The notes under the pieces were generated by a model. The model saw nothing but the letters and a program-made list of their open reading frames with translations, made no database searches and was not told the DNA's origin. Below, piece after piece: positions 24,501-32,649 of a DNA stretch of 48,928 nt (within the stretch, counting starts at the first letter, position 1; the number at the start of each line of letters is the position of its first letter). Made by a program: the position numbers and the translations under genes. The stretch is from the NCBI GenBank assembly GCA_017428115.1, contig JAFRRK010000048.1, forward strand, positions 1 to 48,928, given 5' to 3'. The DNA is from Bacteroidales bacterium (GTDB taxonomy: Bacteria > Bacteroidota > Bacteroidia > Bacteroidales > P3).

Positions 24501-26859
24501 GCGGGTTGGGAATCACCTGCACTATGCGGTTCGCCGTCGGCAGGTAGTCGCCGTTGGTGCATACGTCGTACGGGTTGCAGGTCAGCGTCACGAGGATGTC
24601 GCCGGGCTGGTTGAAGGTATGGTTGGCGTTGGGTCCCGTCCCGGTCTGGTTGTCGTCGGAGAAATGCCATCGGTACCTGCCTACGCCACCGCCACAGGCG
24701 GTGCACCCACGACCCGTGAGGTCGACGTTGGTGCCCTGGCAGATGGGAGCCTGTGGGTCGATGCTCAGATTCAAGGGCTGGGGCAGGGCGGCTATGGTGA
24801 CATGGACGGTGGCGGTGTCCTCCTGTCCGCAATATTTCCTGATGAGGTATACGTCGAAGGGGATGTTCTGGTCGATGATATGGTCGATGTCGTTTACCAG
24901 CAGTGTGACGGCATTGGCGTGGATGTCGCCCTCGATGGTGGCGCAATGCTGCTCTTCATCGCTCAGCAGCCACTCGTACAAGACCCCGTCTTGGTAGGGC
25001 ACCACGCTGTTGCCCCACACCAGCCGTGTGCCCGGGCAGACGGTGAGGGACTGGGGCAGATGGTGCTGGGCCAGTGCGAAGGGGACGACCATGTGGGTGT
25101 AGTGGTCGGCGGAGACGCATTGCAGCTCGCGGTCGTAGTAGTAGGCGTCCACGCCGCACACCTCTGGGCCGTAGGTGATGGAGACCTCCTCGCCCGACAC
25201 GCGGGAGGGTGCGGCGGACGCACAGACGGGTTTCCAAATGATGTTGTAGAGGGGGTTGGAGGGGGTAGCCTTCAGTAGTATGGTGGAGTGTGGGCAGGCC
25301 ACGGCGGGGTTGTCGGGGTCCATCTCCTCCACGGTGGGCGCGGGCGGCGAGTCCTTGACGGTGAGGATGAACGAGGCCTCGCTGCAATAGCCGCCGTTCT
25401 CCGCAGTGACGCGGAACCTGCCCGCGCTCTGGATGACACTGGTGGCGAATTGTGCCGTGGGCGCGGGGGAGGTGTAGACGGGTTGGTCGCTGCCCGGCTC
25501 GTAGACCTTCCATGTCATGAGGTTGTTGGTGGTGGGGGCATCGGTGGTGAGGGTGGCGGTGTTGGTCAGGCAGACCTCGTTGTCGCCTAGGATTCTGATG
25601 CCGGGTCGAACGACGACGGTAATGCTCTCCGCGGCGAACTCGCCACAGGCAAGGAAGTCGCACTTATATCTCACGGATATTTGGTACGTGCCGGGGCTGG
25701 TGAACTTATAGGTCATCTTGTTGGCGCCGTTGACGGGAGTTGAGTCCACCCCGGCAGTGGGCGTGATGCTCCATGCGTAGCGTGTGGAGCCGTAGAGGGG
25801 TACGCTGTAGAGCACCGCATCGCCCACGCACGCCTCGGTCTGCCCGTCGATAGGCACCCCGTTCTGGATGATGGGGATACGGACGCTCAGGCTTCCCTGG
25901 CAGACATTGCCTCCGCATAAGGTGCCGTCGAGGCTGATGATGCCGTAGCCGTCTGTCGGGCTGTCCCACACGACGGTGATGTCGGGTGTGCCCTGCCCAT
26001 TGACAAGGTGTCCGCCCTCGACAGTCCAGAAGTATTCGTCGCAAACCGGGGGGGCACCGGTGTGGTAGGTGACGGTGCTGCCCTCGCAGGCCGTACCGTA
26101 GCAGGAGAGCTCTAGGGGAGCACCCTCCAGCACCTCGATATAGAAAAACTCCTCGTCGTAGCATCCGCAGTTGTTGTAGACGCGGTGGGTCACCGTGCAT
26201 GGCATGGTGACGCTCTGTAGTAGGAAGGAGTGTGAGGATGAGGTGCTGCCGCAGCCCTCCCAGTAGTAGCCTGCGATGTCGCTACTCTGGGTGTGCGACT
26301 GGTCGGCGAACTCGACGTCCATGCCCTGGCAGACATAGATGACGTGGTCGGCGTTGTACCCGGGTACGGAGGAGGCAGCCGCGATGGGCGACTCGATGAG
26401 ACGTACCGTTTGGTGGTGCGTATAAGTGTGGCCCGATGCGGTGGTGACGGTGACGACCAGTTGTCCCGTCGCTTCGGTGCCCCAAATGACGGTCGCCTCG
26501 TTGCCAGTGTAGCTGACCGATGCGGCACCGTATACTGTCCATGCCCAGTTAATCACCGCGTCGCCGTCGGTGCAGGCATAGGCGGTGTATGTTACCTCCT
26601 GATTCTGACATGCCACGATGGTGTTCGACAACTCGTCGTGGTAGAGATGTCCCGTACCGTCGAGGAGACACTTGGACTCGAAGTCGCCAATAATAGTGAC
26701 GTTGTACTGAGGGCCGCTGGGATTACTGCCCGGGTCACCGCCTGGTTCGGGCGGGTTAACAATAGGGCTTTGGGCAACGGCACAGAGTGGAAAGAAGAGG
26801 TAAGGGCAAAGAACAAGGAAGGCGGTAAAGAATGTGGAAAAATGTAAATAGTTTTTCAT
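21595..26859 (-). CDS. giant secreted PKD-like repeat protein with a damaged T9SS sorting domain
   Basis: 1754 residues, signal peptide MKNYLHFSTFFTAFLVLCPYLF. The mature part is a long series of Ig/PKD-like beta-sandwich modules: repeated phrases such as NWAWTVYGAASVSYTGNEATVIWG, RYRWHFSDDNQTGTG, YAWSITPTAGVDST, and FWNFGDNGTC. Cys-rich throughout. The final 56 residues start SLKPNPTTGEVGVVGTPDEVV (residue 1699), the start of a type A T9SS C-terminal sorting domain, but then the reading frame runs into sequence without the usual strand pattern. In another frame the DNA reads ...TYLKLVKK and stop (TAA at 21621-21623), the normal end of such domains. The domain thus seems shortened by a deletion and frameshifted, so export through the T9SS may fail. 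Function: an adhesin-like or matrix protein. Confidence 0.8.
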   Translation of the reverse strand: MKNYLHFSTFFTAFLVLCPYLFFPLCAVAQSPIVNPPEPGGDPGSNPSGPQYNVTIIGDFESKCLLDGTGHLYHDELSNTIVACQNQEVTYTAYACTDGDAVINWAWTVYGAASVSYTGNEATVIWGTEATGQLVVTVTTASGHTYTHHQTVRLIESPIAAASSVPGYNADHVIYVCQGMDVEFADQSHTQSSDIAGYYWEGCGSTSSSHSFLLQSVTMPCTVTHRVYNNCGCYDEEFFYIEVLEGAPLELSCYGTACEGSTVTYHTGAPPVCDEYFWTVEGGHLVNGQGTPDITVVWDSPTDGYGIISLDGTLCGGNVCQGSLSVRIPIIQNGVPIDGQTEACVGDAVLYSVPLYGSTRYAWSITPTAGVDSTPVNGANKMTYKFTSPGTYQISVRYKCDFLACGEFAAESITVVVRPGIRILGDNEVCLTNTATLTTDAPTTNNLMTWKVYEPGSDQPVYTSPAPTAQFATSVIQSAGRFRVTAENGGYCSEASFILTVKDSPPAPTVEEMDPDNPAVACPHSTILLKATPSNPLYNIIWKPVCASAAPSRVSGEEVSITYGPEVCGVDAYYYDRELQCVSADHYTHMVVPFALAQHHLPQSLTVCPGTRLVWGNSVVPYQDGVLYEWLLSDEEQHCATIEGDIHANAVTLLVNDIDHIIDQNIPFDVYLIRKYCGQEDTATVHVTIAALPQPLNLSIDPQAPICQGTNVDLTGRGCTACGGGVGRYRWHFSDDNQTGTGPNANHTFNQPGDILVTLTCNPYDVCTNGDYLPTANRIVQVIPNPPAHYISYDGTYVAVEPQSLLNPSDYDFQWGHLPDNSNVVSATPGGSEYSCTVISHTNPSCTTIVKNEVKPCQPLTVGTPSVDYCNKTVSFSVDNPPTPIVWTILGREDNDWTVSGDYNENIEIPVSTVGTLIVRAETEEDPCYSATMAYTVDFMPDFSLQKACSTIVVHNRSLSLDGSKVVKIMVTRSGGTADYLTFPVSQRSITYPIPCDGTYTFSLVMYDGITINCPLGSVYIENTSNLTVDVTSANPVGLEHWTCDNTAIRLTASLQSPHTIIHSFWNFGDNGTCLDTNGNDVFHTFEYRVTIQGYYQYNVAVTITDENGCTHNGGLQINSFDNELKDPSVWVPTNAPICPGNEILLEYHINDNPPPNPPTCVTTYNWSTTPCTNFYRQPVSYTGDYSVVVTNEHYCKTEAAANVRFKNRPSAIIIPKKYYYCTGETVSLNGKPDEHSNYHYDWTVLNSVTGLTTPTTNTTGTLSFPTGNTACTYTVNMTVTNGEGCSAQAAPVIITVVAPPPAPSISMAPNQNCIDQGYVRLACNNPSQMLNWSNGDYGNTADYHYPGVALAYYYDPVSGCRSDSAVIHIPAAPDFDALLTGCYDVCYDIANASLPVYGLLPRLQSYGWEWYHNNSLYASSPLGPQPSPLNLPLVGLGKYDLSVNYFSNCHASARSLVIQDADLCPCDSIDISYTCKNTSVQNCHLIYDIAVTVCNNSRRTHCFNSLLPLFNPLAGNITITGNTFTPTTLTPSNCFQFTITLDVTALDPSTVVFRLLDENCAECSIDFSVDLMPTANCNNQTAGSISTNGTISDDNTVYCNFYLDVPGVTNVLSVWSEPQAVVNYTYASPAVNGLCAFRQNDLKNTSEACVYALVCQNDKLCIWTYCVPSLDLLASPKSSTREPVSREADGAYRPSAPSLKPNPTTGEVGVVGTPDEVVGNTSRRERCLSMRSTRTCDISQTCKEIILSIPSTL

Positions 26860-29099
26860 GGCTTTATGATTTTATATTGATAATTATTTGTTGGGGTTAT
26901 AACCGATAGATAATATACTCCTGACGGTAGGTGTGCGATGTCAATTCTGTTGTCGGTGAGCGTTACCTGTTCTTGCCGTCCAAGGGAGGAAACGAGGCGG
27001 ACGGACGTAATAGTCTCCCTGTTGGAATTGACGTAGACGACATTTGTGGCAGGGTTGGGGTAGACTTGTGGTGCGGCATCCGTGACAATATCAACATCTG
27101 CGTTGCCCACCAAAAGGGTCTTTGTTAAGGGTTGGGCAGGGAGATAGTAGTAGTCGCCCGGCTGCGTGGCAGTGATGATAGCGGTGCCCTCATGCAGCAG
27201 GTGGAGCCTGTCACCTTCGACGTCGGCTATGGTGTTGTCGTTGCAGGTGTATACAACCGGCAGCCCGCTGGTAGCGGTGGCAGTCAGCGTCACAGGGCTG
27301 TCCGCCAAGGCAAACACCAAGTCCTGCTCCCACTCAATTGATTGTTCTTGCCTGTCTGACGGGTGCACGTAAGGATGTGCAAACTCAGGGTCTACATACT
27401 TGGCAATATACACCCGACTGGCATTCTGATTGTGGGTTATTGTGGTATCACCAAACGTGGCATTCTCCCAAATACTTCCAGTAAAATATACGATGCTATC
27501 AGTGGCATGGGGGGGACGAACAAGATTATCATCACTACTAAAACCATGTTTTTTTATAAGAAGTACATCTCCGTCATAGTCCCAAATAACAAACACATGG
27601 TCAAAATCAGAGTAGTGGTTTGCATATATTGTGGTGTCGCCAATGCTTATGCTCCATAAAAAGCCTATTTCAGAGAAAACTCTATTGTTGTATATATCTA
27701 ATTTGGGAAAGGAAATTACTTTCCCGTCTTCACCTGGTAGTGCCCGACCCATTGAAAGAAGACTGAGGTTATCTTTGTCCAGACGGAGCCAAAATCCAGA
27801 CCAGTTTGGTATGTTTAGAGTGTCGCCATTGTAAAAAATGTTATCAATGGTTGTATATGGTTCTGTCCAATTAACAGCACCAGACACAAATAGTGAGTTA
27901 GTGTTGTCGTCTATATAACTATCAAGGACATCTATTAGGGGTGTTGAGCCATTCCCTGTATACGACAACTGAATCAAGTTTGTTGCATATAGGTCTGAAG
28001 TGTATTTTATTATCCATGTTGAAGCCAATAGCGAGTCTCCTAAATGCAAAGAATTGGAATTGGCAATTCCTAGATGAGCCGGCATTCTATTTCCTAGCAT
28101 GGCTATATACAGATTGTCTTGCGCATCAATGTTGAATGAGTTAACCTTACTATAATGATGACAGAAAGTGGGGTCGAACACATACACGGCATCCAACAGA
28201 CTGTCGAAATGGGGGGAGAACTTCAGAATCTGCTGGTTACCATTGAATACATGGTCGGAAATAGGGTAGAAGATATTGCGTGTGCCGTCGACCACTATCT
28301 TCATTGCCCCGATGGTGCCACTGTCAATATTCCACTCTTGGAAAGCATTTATATCGTAATTAAAACGGCCAGTAACTTCTCCACTAAAGTAGCGTATGAC
28401 ATAGATGTTGCCCTCGCTGTCGATATTGAAACTTTCGGTCGACAAGGATACTGTATACAGCTGGTCGGGATAGGCTTCGCCCATTGTGAACCGATAGGTC
28501 AGCGCATTGCCGTTGGTGTCGGTATAGCCCAGGCAAAGGAGATGCCGCTCGACGGCGTTCCCGTCGAGGTCGAAGGTGATAAAGGCATTAAAGGAGGTCG
28601 CACCCTCGACGCTGTCGGTGGGCATCAGGTAGCCGTCGTTGCCCGTCAGCAGGGTGTCGAGGTAGTAGAGGTCTTCGTACTGGTTATATCCGTTGTCGTA
28701 TGGCAGACGGAACCGCACCATCGCCATGACTGCACTGTCGCCCACCATGCGCAGGGCATGGGCATAGCAGTGGGTCTTGACGTTGTAGATGGCCTTGTGC
28801 CACAGCAGCTCGCCCGACTGGGAGAGCTTGGCAATGACGATGCCATGCTTGAGCGGCGTTGTGATGACCGAGGAGGGGAGTAGCCTTTCGCCGCACAATT
28901 CGGCATACGGTGAGAACTCGCCAAGGATATAGAGGTTGCCTGCCGAGTCGACACACGAACCCACCAAATGGTTTGTCGTCACTCCGGAGGTGACCTCCGA
29001 CCCCGTGTAGGTGCGCACCCACTCAAAGACCTGCGCCCTTAAGGAATTGAGAATTGAGAATTGAAAAATAAAAAAAAGGAATATGATGGCTCTTTTCAT
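26856..29099 (-). CDS. secreted protein with intact T9SS sorting domain
   Basis: 747 residues, signal peptide MKRAIIFLFFIFQFSILNSLRAQ. The body holds beta-propeller-like repeats (SAGNLYILGEF, NIDSEGNIYVIRYFSG, NIDAQDNLYIAM), resembling SBBP-type repeats, with an Ig-like stretch near 590-670. The C-terminal 70 residues are a full type A T9SS sorting domain: VYPNPATNVVYV, then VRLVSSLGRQE, then IDIAHLPSGVYYLSV and YQYKIIKP. It should be exported across the outer membrane and attached to the surface. The gene overlaps the next (1754 aa) by ATGA. The signal-peptide region contains an (AATTCTC)n micro-repeat. Confidence 0.85.
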   Translation of the reverse strand: MKRAIIFLFFIFQFSILNSLRAQVFEWVRTYTGSEVTSGVTTNHLVGSCVDSAGNLYILGEFSPYAELCGERLLPSSVITTPLKHGIVIAKLSQSGELLWHKAIYNVKTHCYAHALRMVGDSAVMAMVRFRLPYDNGYNQYEDLYYLDTLLTGNDGYLMPTDSVEGATSFNAFITFDLDGNAVERHLLCLGYTDTNGNALTYRFTMGEAYPDQLYTVSLSTESFNIDSEGNIYVIRYFSGEVTGRFNYDINAFQEWNIDSGTIGAMKIVVDGTRNIFYPISDHVFNGNQQILKFSPHFDSLLDAVYVFDPTFCHHYSKVNSFNIDAQDNLYIAMLGNRMPAHLGIANSNSLHLGDSLLASTWIIKYTSDLYATNLIQLSYTGNGSTPLIDVLDSYIDDNTNSLFVSGAVNWTEPYTTIDNIFYNGDTLNIPNWSGFWLRLDKDNLSLLSMGRALPGEDGKVISFPKLDIYNNRVFSEIGFLWSISIGDTTIYANHYSDFDHVFVIWDYDGDVLLIKKHGFSSDDNLVRPPHATDSIVYFTGSIWENATFGDTTITHNQNASRVYIAKYVDPEFAHPYVHPSDRQEQSIEWEQDLVFALADSPVTLTATATSGLPVVYTCNDNTIADVEGDRLHLLHEGTAIITATQPGDYYYLPAQPLTKTLLVGNADVDIVTDAAPQVYPNPATNVVYVNSNRETITSVRLVSSLGRQEQVTLTDNRIDIAHLPSGVYYLSVITPTNNYQYKIIKP

Positions 29100-29195
29100 A
29101 ATTGTGTGGTATTAGGTGTGTTCTATTTAATTTGCTTTCATTGTCGCGTCACTAAGAGACACAGCTTTGTTACCATTTGGTTATCACCGTACTGA

Positions 29196-29232
29196 GTCTT
29201 ACAACTATCAAAAGTCCACTGGTCTTTTTCTC
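29196..29232 (+). repeat. dispersed repeat family B, partial copy
   Basis: The stretch ending ..tatcaaaagtccactggtctttttctca matches the core of the longer copies at 35414-35535 and 48650-48792 (tatcagaagtccaccggacctctttca). In the gap 29100-29315, which also holds the hairpin aatcacacctc/gaggtgatt (29245-29267) and a stretch shared with 3583-3611. Confidence 0.55.
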
Positions 29233-29244
29233 AGTGTTGTTAAT

Positions 29245-29267
29245 AATCACACCTCTCTGAGGTGATT
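29245..29267 (-). terminator. hairpin ahead of the secreted-protein operon / after OMP gene
   Basis: Arms aatcac-a-cctc (29245-29255, one bulged A) and gaggtgatt (29259-29267), loop TCT. Positioned 48 bp past the stop of the minus-strand outer-membrane gene, so it is a plausible end of that transcript; no clear T-run. Confidence 0.4.
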
Positions 29268-29315
29268 TATAGAAGTCCCTGTTAGTTGATCTAATGTGGT
29301 TGATGCCTGTTGTGT

Positions 29316-30140
29316 TTACCAGTCTTGGACATGGCGGGCACCGGCGAAGGGGTTGAGGCGGTAGCCAAGCTGCACGAGGACGAGGGTGGGGTTGAGGTCG
29401 GTGTAGTCGGTGTGGGTGGTGTTTGTGTATTCGCTGATTTCGCCGTAGATATCGTGGCGGGTGGTGACGGTGCGGTCCCAGACGAGGGGTGCCTTGCCCA
29501 GCATTTGGAAGCTGGCGCCGAGGGTGACCTTCTTCTTAATCAGCACCCCAGCTCCTAGACGGAAGGCAAATGTGGTGGCGGATGTGTAGGAGCGGATGTC
29601 GATGTTGTTGTATTCGGGATAGGTGAGGTCTTCTTGTGGTGTCCAAGGGTCGTTGGTGAAGGTGAGCACCCAGTCGGTGATGAGGCGGCGGTTGATGCCG
29701 GCGAGGGCTTCGCCGTAGAGGTCGATGCCAGAGGCGATGGGGTAGCAGTAACGCACGCCAAGGAGGATGGGAATATTTCTGTAGTGTGGCAGGCGCATAT
29801 CGTAGTAGCTACACTGCGAGTAGCGACGTGTGTAGATGATTTCATAGTATTCACGCACGTCGCGATTAGGGTTGCTTTGCATAAAGTCGGCAGTGAGAGC
29901 TATTTCAAGCGAGGGGTGGAAGGGCATGGCAATGCTGATATCGATGCCTGCGTCCCATCCTCGTCCGGCACCCCCTTTGAGCTGGTGGCCTTCGGCAAAC
30001 ATCCATTCGTTGTCGCTCATGCGCGAGTCGGCATAATATCCTTGTGGGAGGGTAGCACCGCCATGTAGCCCTACGTATACTTGGGCGCGTAGGGCAAATA
30101 CAAGTAAAAGGTAAGAACTAAGAACTAAGAGTTTTTTCAT
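29316..30140 (-). CDS. outer-membrane beta-barrel protein
   Basis: 274 residues, signal peptide MKKLLVLSSYLLLVFALRAQ, then alternating strands typical of an outer-membrane barrel: VYVGLHGGATLPQGYY, ISIAMPFHPSLEIALTADF, NIPILLGVRYCYPIASGIDLYGEAL, FAFRLGAGVLIKKKVTLGASFQML and LVLVQLGYRLNPF. No family recognised beyond outer-membrane protein beta-barrel. Its signal-peptide codons are built of CTTAGTT heptads seen elsewhere. Single gene, likely its own transcript. Confidence 0.75.
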   Translation of the reverse strand: MKKLLVLSSYLLLVFALRAQVYVGLHGGATLPQGYYADSRMSDNEWMFAEGHQLKGGAGRGWDAGIDISIAMPFHPSLEIALTADFMQSNPNRDVREYYEIIYTRRYSQCSYYDMRLPHYRNIPILLGVRYCYPIASGIDLYGEALAGINRRLITDWVLTFTNDPWTPQEDLTYPEYNNIDIRSYTSATTFAFRLGAGVLIKKKVTLGASFQMLGKAPLVWDRTVTTRHDIYGEISEYTNTTHTDYTDLNPTLVLVQLGYRLNPFAGARHVQDW

Positions 30141-30240
30141 GGGTCGAAAAAAATTAGGAAGGGCTTTATTCCGGATTATTAAGTGTTAAGCAGTAGTCGA
30201 TAAGAACTTCTTAGTTCTTAGCTCTTACTTCGTGTTTCGA

Positions 30241-31125
30241 TTATGCTGAGTGGGCGTTGGCATCGGGGTTGATGCGCTTGACCATGCCTTGCAAGGCGGT
30301 GCCGGGGCCTACTTCGATAAATTCGGTGGCTCCATCAGCCAGCATGTTCTGCACAGTGGCAGTCCAACGAACGGGGGCAGTAAGCTGCTTGTTGAGGTTT
30401 TGTTTTATCTGTTCGGGGTCGCTGACAGGGAGGGCGCATACGTTCTGATAGCAGGGGCAGACGGGGGTGTGGAACTGGGTGGCATCGATGGCCTTTGCCA
30501 GCTCGGCACGGGCAGGCTCCATCAGGGGGCTGTGGAATGCTCCACCCACGGCAAGCGGCAGCGCGCGCCCTTTAAGTTCTTTCAGCTTCTCGCATGCCTT
30601 GGCTACACCCTCGATGGTGCCGCTGATTACCAGCTGGCCGGTGGTGTTGTAGTTGGCTGGCACTACGATGTCTCCTGCTGCGGTTATCTCAGCGCAAACG
30701 TCTTCAACGGTCTTATCGTCAAGCTTCACAATGGCTGCCATTGTAGAGGGGCGCAGTTCACAGCATTTCTGCATGGCGTTGGCGCGGGCTATGACTAGGC
30801 GCAGACCGTCCTCGAAGTCCATTGCACCGGCGGCAACGAGGGCGCTGAACTCGCCCAGCGAATGTCCGCCCACCATGTCGGGCTTGAAGTCGCTGCCCAT
30901 ATAGGTGGCCAAGATGGTGCTGTGTAGGAAGATGGCGGGCTGTGTCACCTTGGTCTGCTTGAGGTCGTCGGGGGTGCCAGCAAACATTAGGTCGGTGATA
31001 CGGAAGCCGATTATCTCGTTGGCGCGTTCAAACATGTCGCGGCAGCGGGCATTGTTGTCGTATAGGTCTTTGCCCATTCCAACGAATTGGGCTCCCTGAC
31101 CGGGGAAGATGTAGGATTTTTTCAT
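30241..31125 (-). CDS. fabD: malonyl-CoA:ACP acyltransferase
   Basis: Transfers malonyl from CoA to acyl-carrier protein for fatty-acid synthesis. Motifs: FPGQGAQ (7-13), QPAIF (62-66), nucleophile in GHSLGE (S89), ARANAMQ with R114, and GAFHSP with catalytic H198. 294 residues, normal. It is the last gene of an operon whose upstream member is a flippase (overlap ATGA), not the usual fab cluster. Confidence 0.95.
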   Translation of the reverse strand: MKKSYIFPGQGAQFVGMGKDLYDNNARCRDMFERANEIIGFRITDLMFAGTPDDLKQTKVTQPAIFLHSTILATYMGSDFKPDMVGGHSLGEFSALVAAGAMDFEDGLRLVIARANAMQKCCELRPSTMAAIVKLDDKTVEDVCAEITAAGDIVVPANYNTTGQLVISGTIEGVAKACEKLKELKGRALPLAVGGAFHSPLMEPARAELAKAIDATQFHTPVCPCYQNVCALPVSDPEQIKQNLNKQLTAPVRWTATVQNMLADGATEFIEVGPGTALQGMVKRINPDANAHSA

Positions 31126-32615
31126 TGCGATTCCTGATTGTTGATTATTGTTTTTAATTCATCTATGTCAATAAGTCTGAGTAGCACTGCCATCACCAAC
31201 GAGACTATACCCACCACGTTCAACCTAATCCACCATGTCTGTGTTTGGGGAGAGAGCAGGTTGCTACTAACCACTAATAACGTAAAAAGTGCTATTCTTA
31301 GTATGTAGCTGCCCGAAGGATGGAGGTGAAATGTTTTTGTGGCAGCCCATATCTGTGTGAGTGTCATGAAACTTTGGGCTATAAGGCTGGCCCATGCCGA
31401 CCCCACTGCTCCCCAGCGGGGGATGCAGACGAAGTTGACGGCTATGTTGATGACTAGGGTACAGATGGCGAAGGTGTTGAGTTGCCGCAGACACCCTGCC
31501 GCAGTGAGGAGAGTGCCGTAGACGTAGGTGAGCGATATAGGGATGATTCCATACACCAATATGCGGAACACGGCAGCCGACTCTGCGGTGTGCTCGGCAT
31601 AAAGGAGCCCCATCAGCACATTGTCCATGCCTGAGAGGGTGACGGCGGCGGTGATGGAATAGACCAGCATGAGCGAAGTGACAAGCCGTGTAGTAGAGGC
31701 CAACTCGTTAAATTGAGAATTGGAAATCGAGGTTCGAGAAATCTCTTTCCTGTTTGGGGTTTTGGTGAGTCGTGCGTAGATGGGCAGCAAGGGGACGCTC
31801 GCCAGATAGGCTATCATCGTCAGGGCGTCGAGCAGTCGGAAGGCTGAGGCGTAGATGCCGGCGTTCTGGTTGCCCATGCCGGCAGGCGACAGTTTCTGCA
31901 GTAGTATGGGGTCTAGGCGATTGTAGGATGCCATGAGTAGCACTAGTAGGGCAAAGGGAAGGCTCTGCCTAAGTATGGACAGGGTGAATGGACGCGAGAA
32001 TCGCAACCCCGAAAAACCTGTCTTGCCGATAAGCACGGTCAGTGCTGTAAGGGCAGTGAGGAGGTAGGCTGCGGTCTGGGCGTAGACGAAGTATTCTATC
32101 TTAAAGTCGGGATGCCTCGGCAGCCACAACAGCGCACCACAGATTAGAATCATTATCACACGATCCAGAATGCTGATTACACTGTCCCACTTGAAGAGGA
32201 GCAGCCCTTCGAAGTTGCTGCGCAAAAAAAGGATGAGCGAACTGAAAAACTGGTTGAAGCTGAGCAGTGCCAGCAGGTAGAACTGGCGCGATCCGTAGCC
32301 CAGCAACAATGCCGTGGTGAATGTCACCACTAGGTATAATCCCAGTAGCAGCAGCTTGATAGTCAGCAGTAGGGGCAGGTGCTTGCCGATGAGCTGGGGA
32401 TGCTGGGCAATGTTGCGGGTGTTGAAATTGGTGATGCCGATGTCAAGCAGTATGTTGAAGATATAGGCAAGGTTGAAGATGGCGAAATAAAAACCATACT
32501 CGTCGGCTCCCACAGCGTTCTGCACACCCACCTCTATCCCTAATAGCCAAAAGGGCTTGATGAGCAGGTTGAGCAGTAGCACCCAAAATAGTCCCGACAG
32601 CAGTTTCTTTTCCAA
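31122..32615 (-). CDS. polysaccharide/lipid flippase (Wzx-MATE type)
   Basis: 497 residues with 12-14 transmembrane helices. Start MEKKLLSGLFWVLLLNLLIKPFWLLG and phrases IGITNFNTRNIAQ, LPLLPIYARL and CIPRWGAVGSAWASLI are typical of polysaccharide biosynthesis exporters of the MOP superfamily. A loop segment (about residues 290-305, RTSISNSQFNE) is encoded by an AATTCTC-type micro-repeat and is probably an insertion relative to relatives. It sits between an Ig-like lipoprotein and fabD. Confidence 0.85.
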   Translation of the reverse strand: MEKKLLSGLFWVLLLNLLIKPFWLLGIEVGVQNAVGADEYGFYFAIFNLAYIFNILLDIGITNFNTRNIAQHPQLIGKHLPLLLTIKLLLLGLYLVVTFTTALLLGYGSRQFYLLALLSFNQFFSSLILFLRSNFEGLLLFKWDSVISILDRVIMILICGALLWLPRHPDFKIEYFVYAQTAAYLLTALTALTVLIGKTGFSGLRFSRPFTLSILRQSLPFALLVLLMASYNRLDPILLQKLSPAGMGNQNAGIYASAFRLLDALTMIAYLASVPLLPIYARLTKTPNRKEISRTSISNSQFNELASTTRLVTSLMLVYSITAAVTLSGMDNVLMGLLYAEHTAESAAVFRILVYGIIPISLTYVYGTLLTAAGCLRQLNTFAICTLVINIAVNFVCIPRWGAVGSAWASLIAQSFMTLTQIWAATKTFHLHPSGSYILRIALFTLLVVSSNLLSPQTQTWWIRLNVVGIVSLVMAVLLRLIDIDELKTIINNQESQ

Positions 32616-32649
32616 GATTGAAGTGTTTTTAATTCTTAATTCTCAATTC

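Noticed and set aside
24337-25278. 313-aa plus-strand ORF in the 1754-aa gene
   Set aside because: Antisense shadow of a GC-rich gene, Val/Gly-rich without family match.
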